From NCBI GenBank assembly GCA_029248105.1, contig JAQWJZ010000030.1, forward strand, positions 1 to 64,000: 64,000 nucleotides of DNA, in the 5' to 3' direction. Under the pieces are notes generated by a model. That model was not told the DNA's origin. It did no database searches and saw only the letters and a program-made list of their open reading frames with translations. Of the stretch, positions 35,049-44,343 are shown in pieces (within the stretch, counting starts at the first letter, position 1; each line of letters starts with the position of its first letter). This DNA comes from Flavobacteriales bacterium. GTDB lineage: Bacteria > Bacteroidota > Bacteroidia > Flavobacteriales > UBA7312. The position numbers and the translations under genes were made by a program.

Positions 35049-37391
35049 ATGGCTAAATTACTAGATGAAGATTTTATTCCAATTAAAAAGTTTGTTTTTT
35101 TAATTTTAAAAAACTGGCAATGGTTTATTGTAAGTATATCCTTATCATTACTAGTTTCATTACTTATAAATAGATATTCAGCTAACATTTATTCTAATTC
35201 AATTAAAATGAATGTTAATAATTCTTCTAGTGAAATAGATCCACTAGAATCCGTATTGGGTGAAAAAACATCAAGATTCAATTCGGTAAATTTTTCTGAT
35301 AAAATATTTATGATAACCTCATATCCTTTGGTTTACAAAACAATCAATGATTTGGGTTTTGATGTAGAGTATTTTATACAAGGTAATATTAAAACAGCAG
35401 AATCTTATAAGTATAGACCCATAACATTTAACCCTTTAATTTTTAATAAAAAATATGGGCAAGAATTTAATATTGATTTAATAAATCAATATCAATATTC
35501 TATTGAATCTGATTTGTTGATGAAGAAGACCTACAATTTTGATGAAGTAGTAAATACTTCTTATGGCTCTTTTTCTGTATCTCTTAATGATTATTTTGAG
35601 CTAGAAAAGATTAATGATTATCCTGCTTTAATTGTAAAGGTTAAAAACCCGCATTCTATTACTAAATATTACAAAGACAAGATAAAAGTTAATAGACTTT
35701 CAAAGGAAGCTTCAATAATAAATATATCTATAGAAGGGGAGGACTTGGTTAAAGAAACAGAGTTTTTGAATAAGCTTTGTGAAAATTATATTCAAGATGA
35801 TTTAAATACTAAAAATCAAGTTTCTACTAACACTATTAAATTTATAGATCAACAATTAATAGAAATTAAGGATTCTTTAAATTTAATTGAAGCACAATTA
35901 CAGATTTTCAAGAAAAATAATGGAGTAGTTCAAATAAGTGTCGAATCAGAAAATTTCTATGGTGATATTAAAGATTTACAAAATGAAAAATCTAAATTTT
36001 TAATTGAAAATAAATATTTCAAATATCTTTCAGATTATCTGAACAAAAAATCATCCTTTGAAGATATAATTGTTCCTGTTTCTTATGGAATATCGAATAA
36101 CCTATTAAATGATTTAATTACACAGTTAGTTGACTTACAGCTAGAAAGAGATTTACTGAATCCTAACGGTACACTTATAAACCCTGTTGTTTCAGAGCTT
36201 AATGGTAAGATTGATAGATTAAAAGGTACACTTAATGATATGATTTCTAATTTGAAATCTAAGAATAGTATCTTGATAAACGACTTGACAAAGCGAATTA
36301 AAGTCTCCGAAGAAATGCTTAAAACACTGCCTAGTGTCGAAAGGGAACTCATAAATATTGAGAGACATTACGAATTGAGTGAAAACATCTATTTGCTTTT
36401 AATGACTAAAAGAACCGAGGCTGGCATATTAAGTGCTGGGAATGTGTCAGATGCCAAAATTGTAGAGCCAGCAATTATTCAATCAGGAGTGTTAGTTTCC
36501 CCTAATAAATCACAAAATAATATTCTAGCATTGTTGATAGGAATATTTTTGCCCTTTACAGTATTTACTCTTATTGAGCTGTTTTATACAAAAATAACTA
36601 GCTCTAACGATATCGAAAAAAATACTAAAATTCCGTATCTAGGTTATGTAGCCAGTAATAATACGGGTTTTGATTTGATAGTTAATGAAAAACCTAAGTC
36701 TAGGATTTCAGAATCCTTCAGAAATATTAGGTCAAATATCGAATTCATCTTGCCTAAACATAATTTTGGTAAGACAATGTTATTTACTTCATCAATTAGT
36801 GGTGAAGGAAAAACCTTTTGCGCTAAAAATCTTGCTACAGTATATGCTATTTCTGGAAAGAAGACTATCATTATTGGTGCTGACTTAAGAAAACCAAAAA
36901 TGTATTTAACCTTTACTGATCAAAATGATGTTGGTTTATCAACTTTTCTTTCCGGTCATTCTACTAAAGATGAAATCATTCAAAATTCTAAAATTGAAAA
37001 CCTAGATTATATTACTTCTGGACCTATACCTCCTAATCCAGCAGAATTATTAGGGAGAGATAAAATGAAATCATTCATTGATGAACTTAAAAATGAATAT
37101 GATTATGTTATTATAGATTCTCCTCCTGTATTTATTGTTTCGGATTCAATGTCTCTTATGGAGTTTGTTGACTTAAATGTTTATGTATTGAGACAAAACT
37201 ATACTAAACGCGAATTATTAAATTATGCAAATAGTTTTTATGATTCTGATAAAGTCAAAAACATATCTTTAATTTTAAATGATGTGGATTTCTCTAATAA
37301 TTACGGTTATAATTATGGCTATAACTATGGTTACAATTATGGCTATAATTATGGATACAATTATGGTGGCGGATATTATGATGAAGACTAA
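35049..37391 (+). CDS. Polysaccharide co-polymerase/tyrosine autokinase, Wzc-like
   Basis: Inner-membrane protein that controls chain length and export of the polysaccharide through tyrosine autophosphorylation. The 780-residue protein has membrane segments at about 18-38 and 493-515, with a large periplasmic coiled-coil region between them. The cytoplasmic BY-kinase domain has Walker A TSSISGEGKTF near residue 580, Walker A' GADLRKP, and Walker B YVIIDSPP. The C-terminus is unusual: five copies of NYGY encoded by a 12-base repeat, then a Gly-rich end with YYDED, giving 13 tyrosines in about 30 residues. That is the place where Wzc proteins carry their phosphorylated Tyr cluster. The stop overlaps the next start (TAATG). 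Confidence 0.93.
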   Translation: MAKLLDEDFIPIKKFVFLILKNWQWFIVSISLSLLVSLLINRYSANIYSNSIKMNVNNSSSEIDPLESVLGEKTSRFNSVNFSDKIFMITSYPLVYKTINDLGFDVEYFIQGNIKTAESYKYRPITFNPLIFNKKYGQEFNIDLINQYQYSIESDLLMKKTYNFDEVVNTSYGSFSVSLNDYFELEKINDYPALIVKVKNPHSITKYYKDKIKVNRLSKEASIINISIEGEDLVKETEFLNKLCENYIQDDLNTKNQVSTNTIKFIDQQLIEIKDSLNLIEAQLQIFKKNNGVVQISVESENFYGDIKDLQNEKSKFLIENKYFKYLSDYLNKKSSFEDIIVPVSYGISNNLLNDLITQLVDLQLERDLLNPNGTLINPVVSELNGKIDRLKGTLNDMISNLKSKNSILINDLTKRIKVSEEMLKTLPSVERELINIERHYELSENIYLLLMTKRTEAGILSAGNVSDAKIVEPAIIQSGVLVSPNKSQNNILALLIGIFLPFTVFTLIELFYTKITSSNDIEKNTKIPYLGYVASNNTGFDLIVNEKPKSRISESFRNIRSNIEFILPKHNFGKTMLFTSSISGEGKTFCAKNLATVYAISGKKTIIIGADLRKPKMYLTFTDQNDVGLSTFLSGHSTKDEIIQNSKIENLDYITSGPIPPNPAELLGRDKMKSFIDELKNEYDYVIIDSPPVFIVSDSMSLMEFVDLNVYVLRQNYTKRELLNYANSFYDSDKVKNISLILNDVDFSNNYGYNYGYNYGYNYGYNYGYNYGGGYYDED
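37299..37367 (+). repeat. 12-base tandem repeat encoding NYGY units
   Basis: Five full copies of a 12-base unit (AAT-TAC/TAT-GGN-TAT) and a 9-base partial copy at the 3' end of the Wzc-like gene. Synonymous differences show the copies are not brand new. Gain or loss of a unit would keep the frame and change the number of tyrosines. Confidence 0.85.
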
Positions 37392-38557
37392 TGAGGATTT
37401 TTTATTATATCCAGTTTTTTACTTCACTTTCTTTTTATCGTTCATTAAGACTTTTATTCTATTTTACTTCTCATAATAGAACGGATGTTTTTTATTATTA
37501 TCCTCAGCATTTTAATACTAAATCTGAATATCCTTTATCTCTTTCGCCATTAATTAAAAGTACTGAGAATAACCGACTTTCTTTTTTGGTAATTGAAGAG
37601 CCTAATATATTTGTTAGAGAAAGCCGTTCTAGAAAGGCAGTGCCCATTGATTTTATATGGATTTTGGCATTATTTTTAAGAAAGTTTTACAGGGGTAATG
37701 ATTATAATCTAATAGACGTTAAAATTGGTAAACTTTTGTCAAAGGTATTACTCATAAATCGTGATGTTAAAAACATAATAACTGTCTCTCAAAGTTTTCA
37801 GTCTATTTTTAGAGGTATGTTTCCCAATGCTAATCTCTATGATTATCAGCATGGTTTAATTTCATCAAAATATTATGGTTATATAAATGGAAACTCCATT
37901 GCTCAACACATCACTAATAATCAATCAAATGTTTTGCTTTATGGTCAAGGGTTTAAGAATAAGTTGTTGAATATCAGAGGAGGGGAGTATTTTCAAAATC
38001 ATTCCTTTGTCATTGGATCTATCTACGAAGAATACAAAAAACCAAGAGAATCATTTAATGGAAATGTATTGTTTACTTTACAATTTACAGAAAGTCATTC
38101 CTATGAGTTCAATAAATTCCTATTGAATAAAACTATCGAATTATTCGAAAAAATTAAGTCTAGTAAATTAAATTTAACCATATATCTAAAATCGCACCCT
38201 AGATTTGATAAAAATGTTGACACTAAGATGTTATACGAATATAATTTTGTTAAGTGTGCACCTGAAAATTTAAAGGATTGTTTTAAAATTTGTAACCTAC
38301 ACATTACGGAGTATTCTTCAGTGCTTTTCGATTCTATTACTGAAGGAGTACCTACTTTATTAACAGCATTTTCTGAAGAAATGAATATTTATGAAAGGGA
38401 ATATTCTTTTACTAGCTGTAAATTAAGTCTAATTGATAACTTTAATAAAATCAATAACGACAATTTCTATAAAAAAATAATTGATGAGCAAGTTAAATGG
38501 TCAAAGGAATTGTATCAACCTTTTGATGAAAAATATTTCATAGATTTAATAAAATAA
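37391..38557 (+). CDS. Capsule-type glycosyltransferase (GT-B-like)
   Basis: A 388-residue protein that looks like a GT-B transferase of the capsule/CDP-glycerol polymerase kind. Features are YDYQHGLIS near residue 155, IYLKSHPRFDKN near residue 263, and the C-terminal donor-site-like ITEYSSVLFDSITEGVPT near residue 312. No signal peptide or clear membrane segment is present, only a hydrophobic, aromatic N-terminus that may touch the membrane. It overlaps the Wzc-like stop by one base and precedes a GT4 gene by one base, so it is inside the polysaccharide operon. Donor and acceptor are unknown. Confidence 0.72.
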   Translation: MRIFYYIQFFTSLSFYRSLRLLFYFTSHNRTDVFYYYPQHFNTKSEYPLSLSPLIKSTENNRLSFLVIEEPNIFVRESRSRKAVPIDFIWILALFLRKFYRGNDYNLIDVKIGKLLSKVLLINRDVKNIITVSQSFQSIFRGMFPNANLYDYQHGLISSKYYGYINGNSIAQHITNNQSNVLLYGQGFKNKLLNIRGGEYFQNHSFVIGSIYEEYKKPRESFNGNVLFTLQFTESHSYEFNKFLLNKTIELFEKIKSSKLNLTIYLKSHPRFDKNVDTKMLYEYNFVKCAPENLKDCFKICNLHITEYSSVLFDSITEGVPTLLTAFSEEMNIYEREYSFTSCKLSLIDNFNKINNDNFYKKIIDEQVKWSKELYQPFDEKYFIDLIK

Positions 38558-38558
38558 G

Positions 38559-39707
38559 ATGATTGATTATATAGTAATAACGCCATTTTTTCCAAGCAAG
38601 GGTTCTTTTAGGGGTTCTTATTTGTTGGATCAGGCTAAAGCTATACAATCCAATTCAAATCATAAATTAACGGTAATTATATTATCCTCTTTTTTTAAGA
38701 AATCAGATGAAAATTATACTTTTGAAGGAGTTAATTGTATAACGTTTCAACTTCTAGATTTACCTTCTTTTATTTTTCCAGGTATTTTTCATTCTATAAA
38801 TCTATCTAGGTTTAATGTCTTTTTGAAAAAAAATGGCTTAACTCCTAATGATAAGTCTATTATTCATGGACATATTAATTATCCATCCTTAAATTTTTTA
38901 GATTTCTTTTCTAAGAAATATAAATGCAAAACAATTTTGCAGCATCATGGTTTAGATATATTGCAAACGCAGACAGGTTTAAGATTACCATTTTTAAAAA
39001 ACATTCAAAATAAAATCATTTTAAAGCGATTTAAAAGCTTTTCGACTTACATAAGCACACATATTGCAGTTAGCAGTGTTGTCAAGGCAGAGCTAATTAA
39101 AATCGTGCCAAAACTAAAGAATCGTTTATATGTATGTGTTAATGGTGTAGACACCTCCAAATTTTATGTTGACTCACTAAAAAAAACAAAAAATTCAAAG
39201 TTTATCATTGGATGTGTTGCAAATTTTTGGGAACTAAAAGATCATATTACTCTTTTAAAAGCGGTTAAAATATTAAATGATGAAGGTGTTAAAAATATAC
39301 ACCTAAAGTTAGTTGGAAATGGAGAAACGTTTAAGCAATGTTTTGAATATGCTAAGAATAACAATATAGACTGTGAATTTGTAGATGAAATAAAGCATAG
39401 TGAATTACGTACATATTATAATCAATTAGATTTGTTTGTACTTCCTTCAAAATACGAAGCTTTTGGATGTGTATATTTGGAAGCATTAGCTTGTGGAGTG
39501 CCATTTATTGGAGTGAAAAACCAAGGTATAGAAGATGTTGTTCCTGATGGTTTGAAAGATTTTCAGCTTGTAGAAAAGAATTCTCCAGCTGATTTATCAA
39601 AATTGATTTCCTACTTTTATTCAAATAATTTGACTATTAAATTTGATGAAATATACAACATTGATAATACTATTAGACAAATGTTAAATCATATAAATAA
39701 TCAATAG
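38559..39707 (+). CDS. Glycosyltransferase family 4
   Basis: A 382-residue GT-B sugar transferase of the polysaccharide operon. The N-terminal domain has SKGSFRGSYLLDQAKAI and HGHINYPSLNFLDFF; the C-terminal donor domain has IGCVANFWELKDHITLLKA, LKLVGNGE and the EX7E motif in LPSKYEAFGCVYLEALACG. Length is normal for GT4. It probably adds one sugar to a lipid-linked repeat unit on the cytoplasmic face. It lies one base after the previous transferase and 7 bases before the polymerase gene. The sugar is unknown. Confidence 0.88.
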   Translation: MIDYIVITPFFPSKGSFRGSYLLDQAKAIQSNSNHKLTVIILSSFFKKSDENYTFEGVNCITFQLLDLPSFIFPGIFHSINLSRFNVFLKKNGLTPNDKSIIHGHINYPSLNFLDFFSKKYKCKTILQHHGLDILQTQTGLRLPFLKNIQNKIILKRFKSFSTYISTHIAVSSVVKAELIKIVPKLKNRLYVCVNGVDTSKFYVDSLKKTKNSKFIIGCVANFWELKDHITLLKAVKILNDEGVKNIHLKLVGNGETFKQCFEYAKNNNIDCEFVDEIKHSELRTYYNQLDLFVLPSKYEAFGCVYLEALACGVPFIGVKNQGIEDVVPDGLKDFQLVEKNSPADLSKLISYFYSNNLTIKFDEIYNIDNTIRQMLNHINNQ

Positions 39708-39714
39708 CGCAGAT

Positions 39715-40872
39715 ATGAATAACATTATAAAATATTTAGCTTTTATTTTTCTGATAAATAATATTGTATTTAGTATAAGTGGGTTTTATGATTATGCAGA
39801 ATCGTTTTTTCTAATCTTTATGGGAGCTTCCTTATTGGTTGTAATGTATTCAGTTAACATTTTGAAGAATGTGATTTTTGATAAATCATTTCAATTATTT
39901 TTCATTTTAAATTTCTTAAATCTAGTATATTATCTTTTTATTGAATTGGGAGATTTTGAATCTTTAAAATATTTATCTGCAAGGTTTGTACAATTCTCTA
40001 TTTTTTCAATTTCTATTTATTCTTTAAAAGAAGATTTTCCATCAAAGTTTATTAAACTTTTGAAAATCATTACAATAGGATCTTTGTTCATATCATTACT
40101 ATTCAACTTTCCAAATTTTGAGTCTAGGTATATGGGTATTTTTTTCAACCCAAATGAATTTTCTATTATCATGGTAATAGGTTTCGCTCTTATTCTCTTT
40201 ACAGAAAATAAAACCACAATTAATTATTTGATTCTAACACTATTCTTGCTTGTTATCGTTTTATCTGGATCTAGGTCAGCAATTGTAGGTCTTAGTCTTG
40301 CCATTATTACCTACGTCCTTCATTATAAATCAAGGAACTTAAATAATATTATTTTCATTGTATTAACTATGATAGCTTTCTCTCTTTTGGGCGGTCAAAA
40401 TAATGCTATTCAAAGAATGTTTGATGTAGACTTGCTTGTTAATAGAAGGTATGAATACCTATATGCAATTGATACTTTTTTACAAAAACCAATATTTGGT
40501 CATGGACTAAAGAATTATGCTTTTATCGATTTTTCATTAATTCAATTTAATGATGTACAAATTGATTTTGGTGCTCATAATGGATACCTTTCAATATTAG
40601 TACAATACGGTATCATTTTTTCAATAATATTCTTCAGTGTTTTTATTTATTTCCTAAACAAAATTTATAAATCTAAAATTGAAGCTTTTGGAGAAAATAT
40701 TTTGCAAACCAAGTTTTTGTTTTTTTTAATTTCATACACTTTAGTTAATGGAATGTTTGAAAATACCCTTATCGGAATTAATTTTTTTCAGAGTAATTTG
40801 TTTTGGATTACTTTAGCTTATTTATTATTTGTTTTATATCATAAAGATGAAAGTAATAGCATTTCTGACTGA
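39715..40872 (+). CDS. O-antigen ligase/Wzy-like polymerase
   Basis: A membrane protein of 385 residues with about ten hydrophobic segments. The long periplasmic loop near residues 235-290 carries RRYEYLYAIDTFLQKPIFGHGLKNY and ends in AHNGYLSILVQYG, the Wzy_C/O-antigen ligase pattern with conserved His. Together with the Wza-like and Wzc-like proteins this suggests a Wzy-dependent polysaccharide. The segment VLSGSRSAIVGLSLAI near residue 180 is also typical. Its end overlaps the next glycosyltransferase gene by 26 bases. Whether it polymerises or ligates cannot be read from sequence. Confidence 0.85.
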   Translation: MNNIIKYLAFIFLINNIVFSISGFYDYAESFFLIFMGASLLVVMYSVNILKNVIFDKSFQLFFILNFLNLVYYLFIELGDFESLKYLSARFVQFSIFSISIYSLKEDFPSKFIKLLKIITIGSLFISLLFNFPNFESRYMGIFFNPNEFSIIMVIGFALILFTENKTTINYLILTLFLLVIVLSGSRSAIVGLSLAIITYVLHYKSRNLNNIIFIVLTMIAFSLLGGQNNAIQRMFDVDLLVNRRYEYLYAIDTFLQKPIFGHGLKNYAFIDFSLIQFNDVQIDFGAHNGYLSILVQYGIIFSIIFFSVFIYFLNKIYKSKIEAFGENILQTKFLFFLISYTLVNGMFENTLIGINFFQSNLFWITLAYLLFVLYHKDESNSISD

Positions 40873-41926
40873 ACCAGCTTCATATACAATTGATTTGGTT
40901 AAAAATGTTCATATACCTAATCATATTTCGTATAAATTTTTGTTTGACCTATCTTACACTAGATTAGAATCAAACCTAATTAATAATGATGATTTATTTT
41001 TGAATAAAATACCTATTGTAAGTCGTTTTCAAACAATTAGAGAAGACTATATAAATCATGATGCTATTGTTTTTAATGGTTATGATTCTGTTTCTTTCCT
41101 CTTATTATGGTTGGTTCATATTTTCTCGAAAAATAAAAAACCCATTGCTATTGAGTCTGATACTCCTTTAAAAATACCAGCTAATTTTTTTAAACGAATA
41201 GTTAAAAGGTTGTATTTAAACTATTTATTTAAAAATCCATATCTACATGGATTAGCAGGAGGTAATAAGTCACAAAAGCAATTGTTTAGTCATTACGGAA
41301 TGTCTTTTGAAAGAATTCATTTTTTACCAATGGTAGTTGATGTTAATCAATTTAATTATCTGCCTCAGAGAAAAAGACATACAAAGTTTTCGTTTCTTTT
41401 TGTAGGACGTTTCATTCCATTAAAACAAATTGAGTGTATAATTGATGAGTTTTTATTGAAATTTAAAAATGACAGTAGCGTACAGCTAATTCTTGTTGGA
41501 GATGGGGATAGATATTCTAACATTTTTGAAAACTATTCTAAATTTGAAAATGTCATATTCAAAGGACGATTATCGGGAAAGGCTTTACAAAAAGAGTTTG
41601 AATTGGCTCACGTACTTGTCTTAGCTTCTAATAATGAAAATTGGGGTTTAGTTATTAATGAAGCAATGTCTGCAGCTATTCCCGTGTTATCTAACATAGG
41701 AATTGGTGCTAATCATGATTTAATTGATGATAAAGATACTGGCCTTACGTTTGATTCATCGATTGAGGGAGATTTGGCTAATAAGATGAATATCATATAT
41801 AAAAATAAAGACTTGTATCAAGTATGCTCAAAAAATGCATATTCATTAATGCATGAATATTGGAATTTTAACCTTTATTCAAAACAATTAAAATTGGCAT
41901 TATCTAAAATGATAAATGAAAAATAA
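40847..41926 (+). CDS. Glycosyltransferase family 4
   Basis: A 359-residue GT-B transferase. I chose the ATG at 40847, beginning MKVIAFLTEPASYTID; a longer frame starts at a TTG at 40829 within the polymerase gene. The donor domain has SFLFVGRFIPLKQIECIIDEF, LILVGDGDRY, FKGRLSG and ASNNENWGLVINEAMSA with the EX7E pair. It overlaps the polymerase gene by 26 bases and the deacetylase gene by 11, so it is tightly placed in the operon. Sugar specificity is unknown. Confidence 0.86.
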   Translation: MKVIAFLTEPASYTIDLVKNVHIPNHISYKFLFDLSYTRLESNLINNDDLFLNKIPIVSRFQTIREDYINHDAIVFNGYDSVSFLLLWLVHIFSKNKKPIAIESDTPLKIPANFFKRIVKRLYLNYLFKNPYLHGLAGGNKSQKQLFSHYGMSFERIHFLPMVVDVNQFNYLPQRKRHTKFSFLFVGRFIPLKQIECIIDEFLLKFKNDSSVQLILVGDGDRYSNIFENYSKFENVIFKGRLSGKALQKEFELAHVLVLASNNENWGLVINEAMSAAIPVLSNIGIGANHDLIDDKDTGLTFDSSIEGDLANKMNIIYKNKDLYQVCSKNAYSLMHEYWNFNLYSKQLKLALSKMINEK

Positions 41927-42644
41927 ACTGAGAAATATTTTACTTCAGCTAGGTTCGTTTTTATATTCTAATAAGGATAGTAAAGTTTTATTTTATCATG
42001 ATATTCATAAAGCTAACACTTATAGCCAGACATCAACGTCATTAGATCTCTTTATGGAGCACATTAAGATAATCAGAGCTGAATCCTTTGAAATTGTTTC
42101 AGAGATAACTAGAAAAGAAAATCAAATTAAATTGCAACTTGATGATGGTTATAAAGGTGTTTATGACTGTTTGGAGTATTTAATTGAAGAAAAAATACCG
42201 ATTGAGATTTTTATAATCACTTCTGAAATTGGTAATCCAAATTTCTTAAATGAAAAGCAAATTTTAGAACTTTTAAATAGTGGGTTAGTAAAAATATCAT
42301 CTCATTCTCATTCACATTTAGAGTTAAATCAGATAGATAAAAAGTCTCTCAAATATGAGTTGGAAAAATCGAAAGAAATTATAGAAAGTTTAACTAAAAC
42401 AACAACAAATTCTATTTGTTATCCTTTAGGTAAATTTTCAAGTCAAGTGATTAAGGAGTGTTCGTTATCAAATTATGAATTTCAATATTCATCATTAGCA
42501 GGTTCTTATTATGATAATCCCTTTGAAAATGTATATAGAAGAAACCTTGTTCAATTTGCAAATACTAAAGAGTTGAAATTAGTACTTAAAGGTGCTAATT
42601 CTATTTTTAATAAATTGTATTTTGCGAAGCATTTCTCAAGATGA
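41916..42644 (+). CDS. Polysaccharide deacetylase (NodB-like)
   Basis: A carbohydrate esterase family 4-type protein of 242 residues. NodB motif 1 appears as KLQLDDGY (the usual form is TFDDG), motif 2 as ISSHSHSH with the metal-binding His pair, and motif 3 as CYPLGKFS. There is no clear signal peptide, so it may act in the cytoplasm or at the membrane on a lipid-linked sugar. Motif 1 starts QLDDG rather than TFDDG, so the first Asp pair is kept. It overlaps both neighbouring glycosyltransferase genes by 11 and 4 bases. Removal of an N-acetyl group from the operon's polysaccharide is the likely role. Confidence 0.82.
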   Translation: MKNKLRNILLQLGSFLYSNKDSKVLFYHDIHKANTYSQTSTSLDLFMEHIKIIRAESFEIVSEITRKENQIKLQLDDGYKGVYDCLEYLIEEKIPIEIFIITSEIGNPNFLNEKQILELLNSGLVKISSHSHSHLELNQIDKKSLKYELEKSKEIIESLTKTTTNSICYPLGKFSSQVIKECSLSNYEFQYSSLAGSYYDNPFENVYRRNLVQFANTKELKLVLKGANSIFNKLYFAKHFSR

Positions 42645-43768
42645 AACTAGTTGTTGTTATACCATATTTTTATCCAGCCTATGTTTATGGCGGCGCTGTT
42701 TTTGCAGCATATCATTTAAGTCATAAAACGGCTCAAAATGATGTTGATGTTGAAGTCATAACAACTAATTTAAATGGCAGTACTAAACTAGACGTAACAC
42801 CTAATATTTTAACTTCACTTAATGGCTTTAAAGTTAAGTATTACAATAAATGTTTGATTCCTTTCTTCTCCTTTAAAATGATTTTTGGATTAGCAAATGA
42901 TATTCTAAAAGCAGATGTTGTTCATATTCAATCCATTTATTCTTTAAGTACTCCTTTTGCTTTATTTCATTCATATATTCAAAAAAAGACCACTTTACTT
43001 TCTCCAAGAGGGAGTTTAACCACTTATTCATTTAAACATAGGGGAATGATGAAAAAATTGTGGATAGCTTTTCTCATTAAGCCTTTTGCAAAGAGAATAC
43101 ATTGGCACGCCACTTCTCAAAAAGAAATAGATGATATCCGTCATTTTTTTCCTAATGCTAAAATTGAATTAATACCTGATGGTGTTGATTTTGAGGAAAG
43201 CAAAATAAAGCACGTTTGTAGTGAAAAGTGGCAAAATAGCTTTTACATTGCTTGTCTAGGAAGGATTCACAAAATTAAAGGCTATGATATTATATTGAAG
43301 GCAATGCCTGAAATAATAAAATCCCTCCCTAAACTAAAGCTATTCATAGCTGGAATGGATGAAGGAGAGTTAGATAATCTTCAGCGATTGACATTAGAAT
43401 TAAACATTGAAAACAATGTAGAGTTTCAAGGTCCTTTGGAATCAGATGATAAAAATTGTTTTTTGAAATATGCACAGTGTTTAGTAATGCCTTCTCATAC
43501 TGAAAATTTTGGGATAGTAGCAGCTGAGGCTTTGAATCAAAAAACACCTGTTATTGCATCAAAGCATACTCCTTGGGGTGTATTAGAAACTAAGCATGCC
43601 GGTTTTCACATTGACAATACGCCACAGGCAATGACCAAAGCCGTAATCACCTTATTACAAGATGTTGAATCTTATAGAAAAAATACAAGCCATGTTGTTG
43701 AACAATTTTCATGGGATAAAATAGCCGAAAGTTATAAATCAACTTTATTAAAAATATCTAAAAGCTAA
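42641..43768 (+). CDS. Glycosyltransferase family 4
   Basis: A 375-residue GT-B transferase and the last gene of the polysaccharide operon. The N-terminal domain has YVYGGAVFAAYHLS and HIQSIYSLSTPFALF, typical of GT4 proteins that act early or late in repeat-unit assembly. The donor domain has ACLGRIHKIKGYDIILKA, LFIAGMDEGE and MPSHTENFGIVAAEALNQ with the EX7E motif. A segment LLSPRGSLTTYSFKHRG is characteristic of a GT4 subgroup found in exopolysaccharide clusters. It overlaps the deacetylase gene by 4 bases. Donor sugar unknown. Confidence 0.88.
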   Translation: MKLVVVIPYFYPAYVYGGAVFAAYHLSHKTAQNDVDVEVITTNLNGSTKLDVTPNILTSLNGFKVKYYNKCLIPFFSFKMIFGLANDILKADVVHIQSIYSLSTPFALFHSYIQKKTTLLSPRGSLTTYSFKHRGMMKKLWIAFLIKPFAKRIHWHATSQKEIDDIRHFFPNAKIELIPDGVDFEESKIKHVCSEKWQNSFYIACLGRIHKIKGYDIILKAMPEIIKSLPKLKLFIAGMDEGELDNLQRLTLELNIENNVEFQGPLESDDKNCFLKYAQCLVMPSHTENFGIVAAEALNQKTPVIASKHTPWGVLETKHAGFHIDNTPQAMTKAVITLLQDVESYRKNTSHVVEQFSWDKIAESYKSTLLKISKS

Positions 43769-43779
43769 AAAGTTATTTG

Positions 43780-44343
43780 ATGAGAATATTATTGGTCGAT
43801 AATTACGATTCTTTTACATTCAATTTGTTTCATCTAATACAGGGCAAAGTTTCTTCAATTGATGTAGTACGAAATGATAAACTCGATTTTGATAAAGTTC
43901 ATCAATACGATAAAATTGTTTTATCACCAGGTCCAGGCATTCCGTCAGAAGCTTCAAAACTTAAACCTTTAGTAGAGTTTTTTTCAATGTCTAAGAGTAT
44001 TTTAGGAATTTGCTTAGGTCATCAAGCGATAGGCGAGGTGTTTGGCTGTAAAATGCTCAAAATGAGCAATGTAATTCATGGCTCTAAATCCTTTTTGACG
44101 ACTTATGACACCGATGATTACTTATTTAAAGGTTTAAAAAATCCAATTCAAGTTGGACATTACCATTCATGGATTCTTGACGATAAGACGATTTCTAGTA
44201 ATATAAAAGTTATAGCCGAGAGTGAGAACTTAATTATGGCAATTACTCACAAACAATACGATGTGAAAGGTTTACAGTTTCATCCAGAATCTATTCTAAC
44301 TCCCCAAGGAGAAAAGATTCTAGATAATTGGTTGACTTATTGA
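43780..44343 (+). CDS. pabA: Glutamine amidotransferase component II (PabA/TrpG)
   Basis: Class I glutamine amidotransferase that supplies ammonia to chorismate, for p-aminobenzoate (folate) or anthranilate (tryptophan). The 187-residue protein has LLVDNYDSFTFNL at the start, LSPGPGIPSE, the nucleophile Cys in GICLGHQAIGE near residue 77, and the catalytic His-Glu in LQFHPESILTPQG. I start at the ATG at 43780; a TTG three bases earlier is possible. With no trp genes nearby, the pabA reading is preferred but not proven. It sits 11 bases after the last glycosyltransferase and overlaps the convergent lptD end by 7 bases. Confidence 0.88.
   Translation: MRILLVDNYDSFTFNLFHLIQGKVSSIDVVRNDKLDFDKVHQYDKIVLSPGPGIPSEASKLKPLVEFFSMSKSILGICLGHQAIGEVFGCKMLKMSNVIHGSKSFLTTYDTDDYLFKGLKNPIQVGHYHSWILDDKTISSNIKVIAESENLIMAITHKQYDVKGLQFHPESILTPQGEKILDNWLTY

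Noticed and set aside
37299-37367. Possible minisatellite or CRISPR repeat
   Set aside because: The copies are directly adjacent without spacers and encode a sensible tyrosine-rich tail of a Wzc-like kinase.
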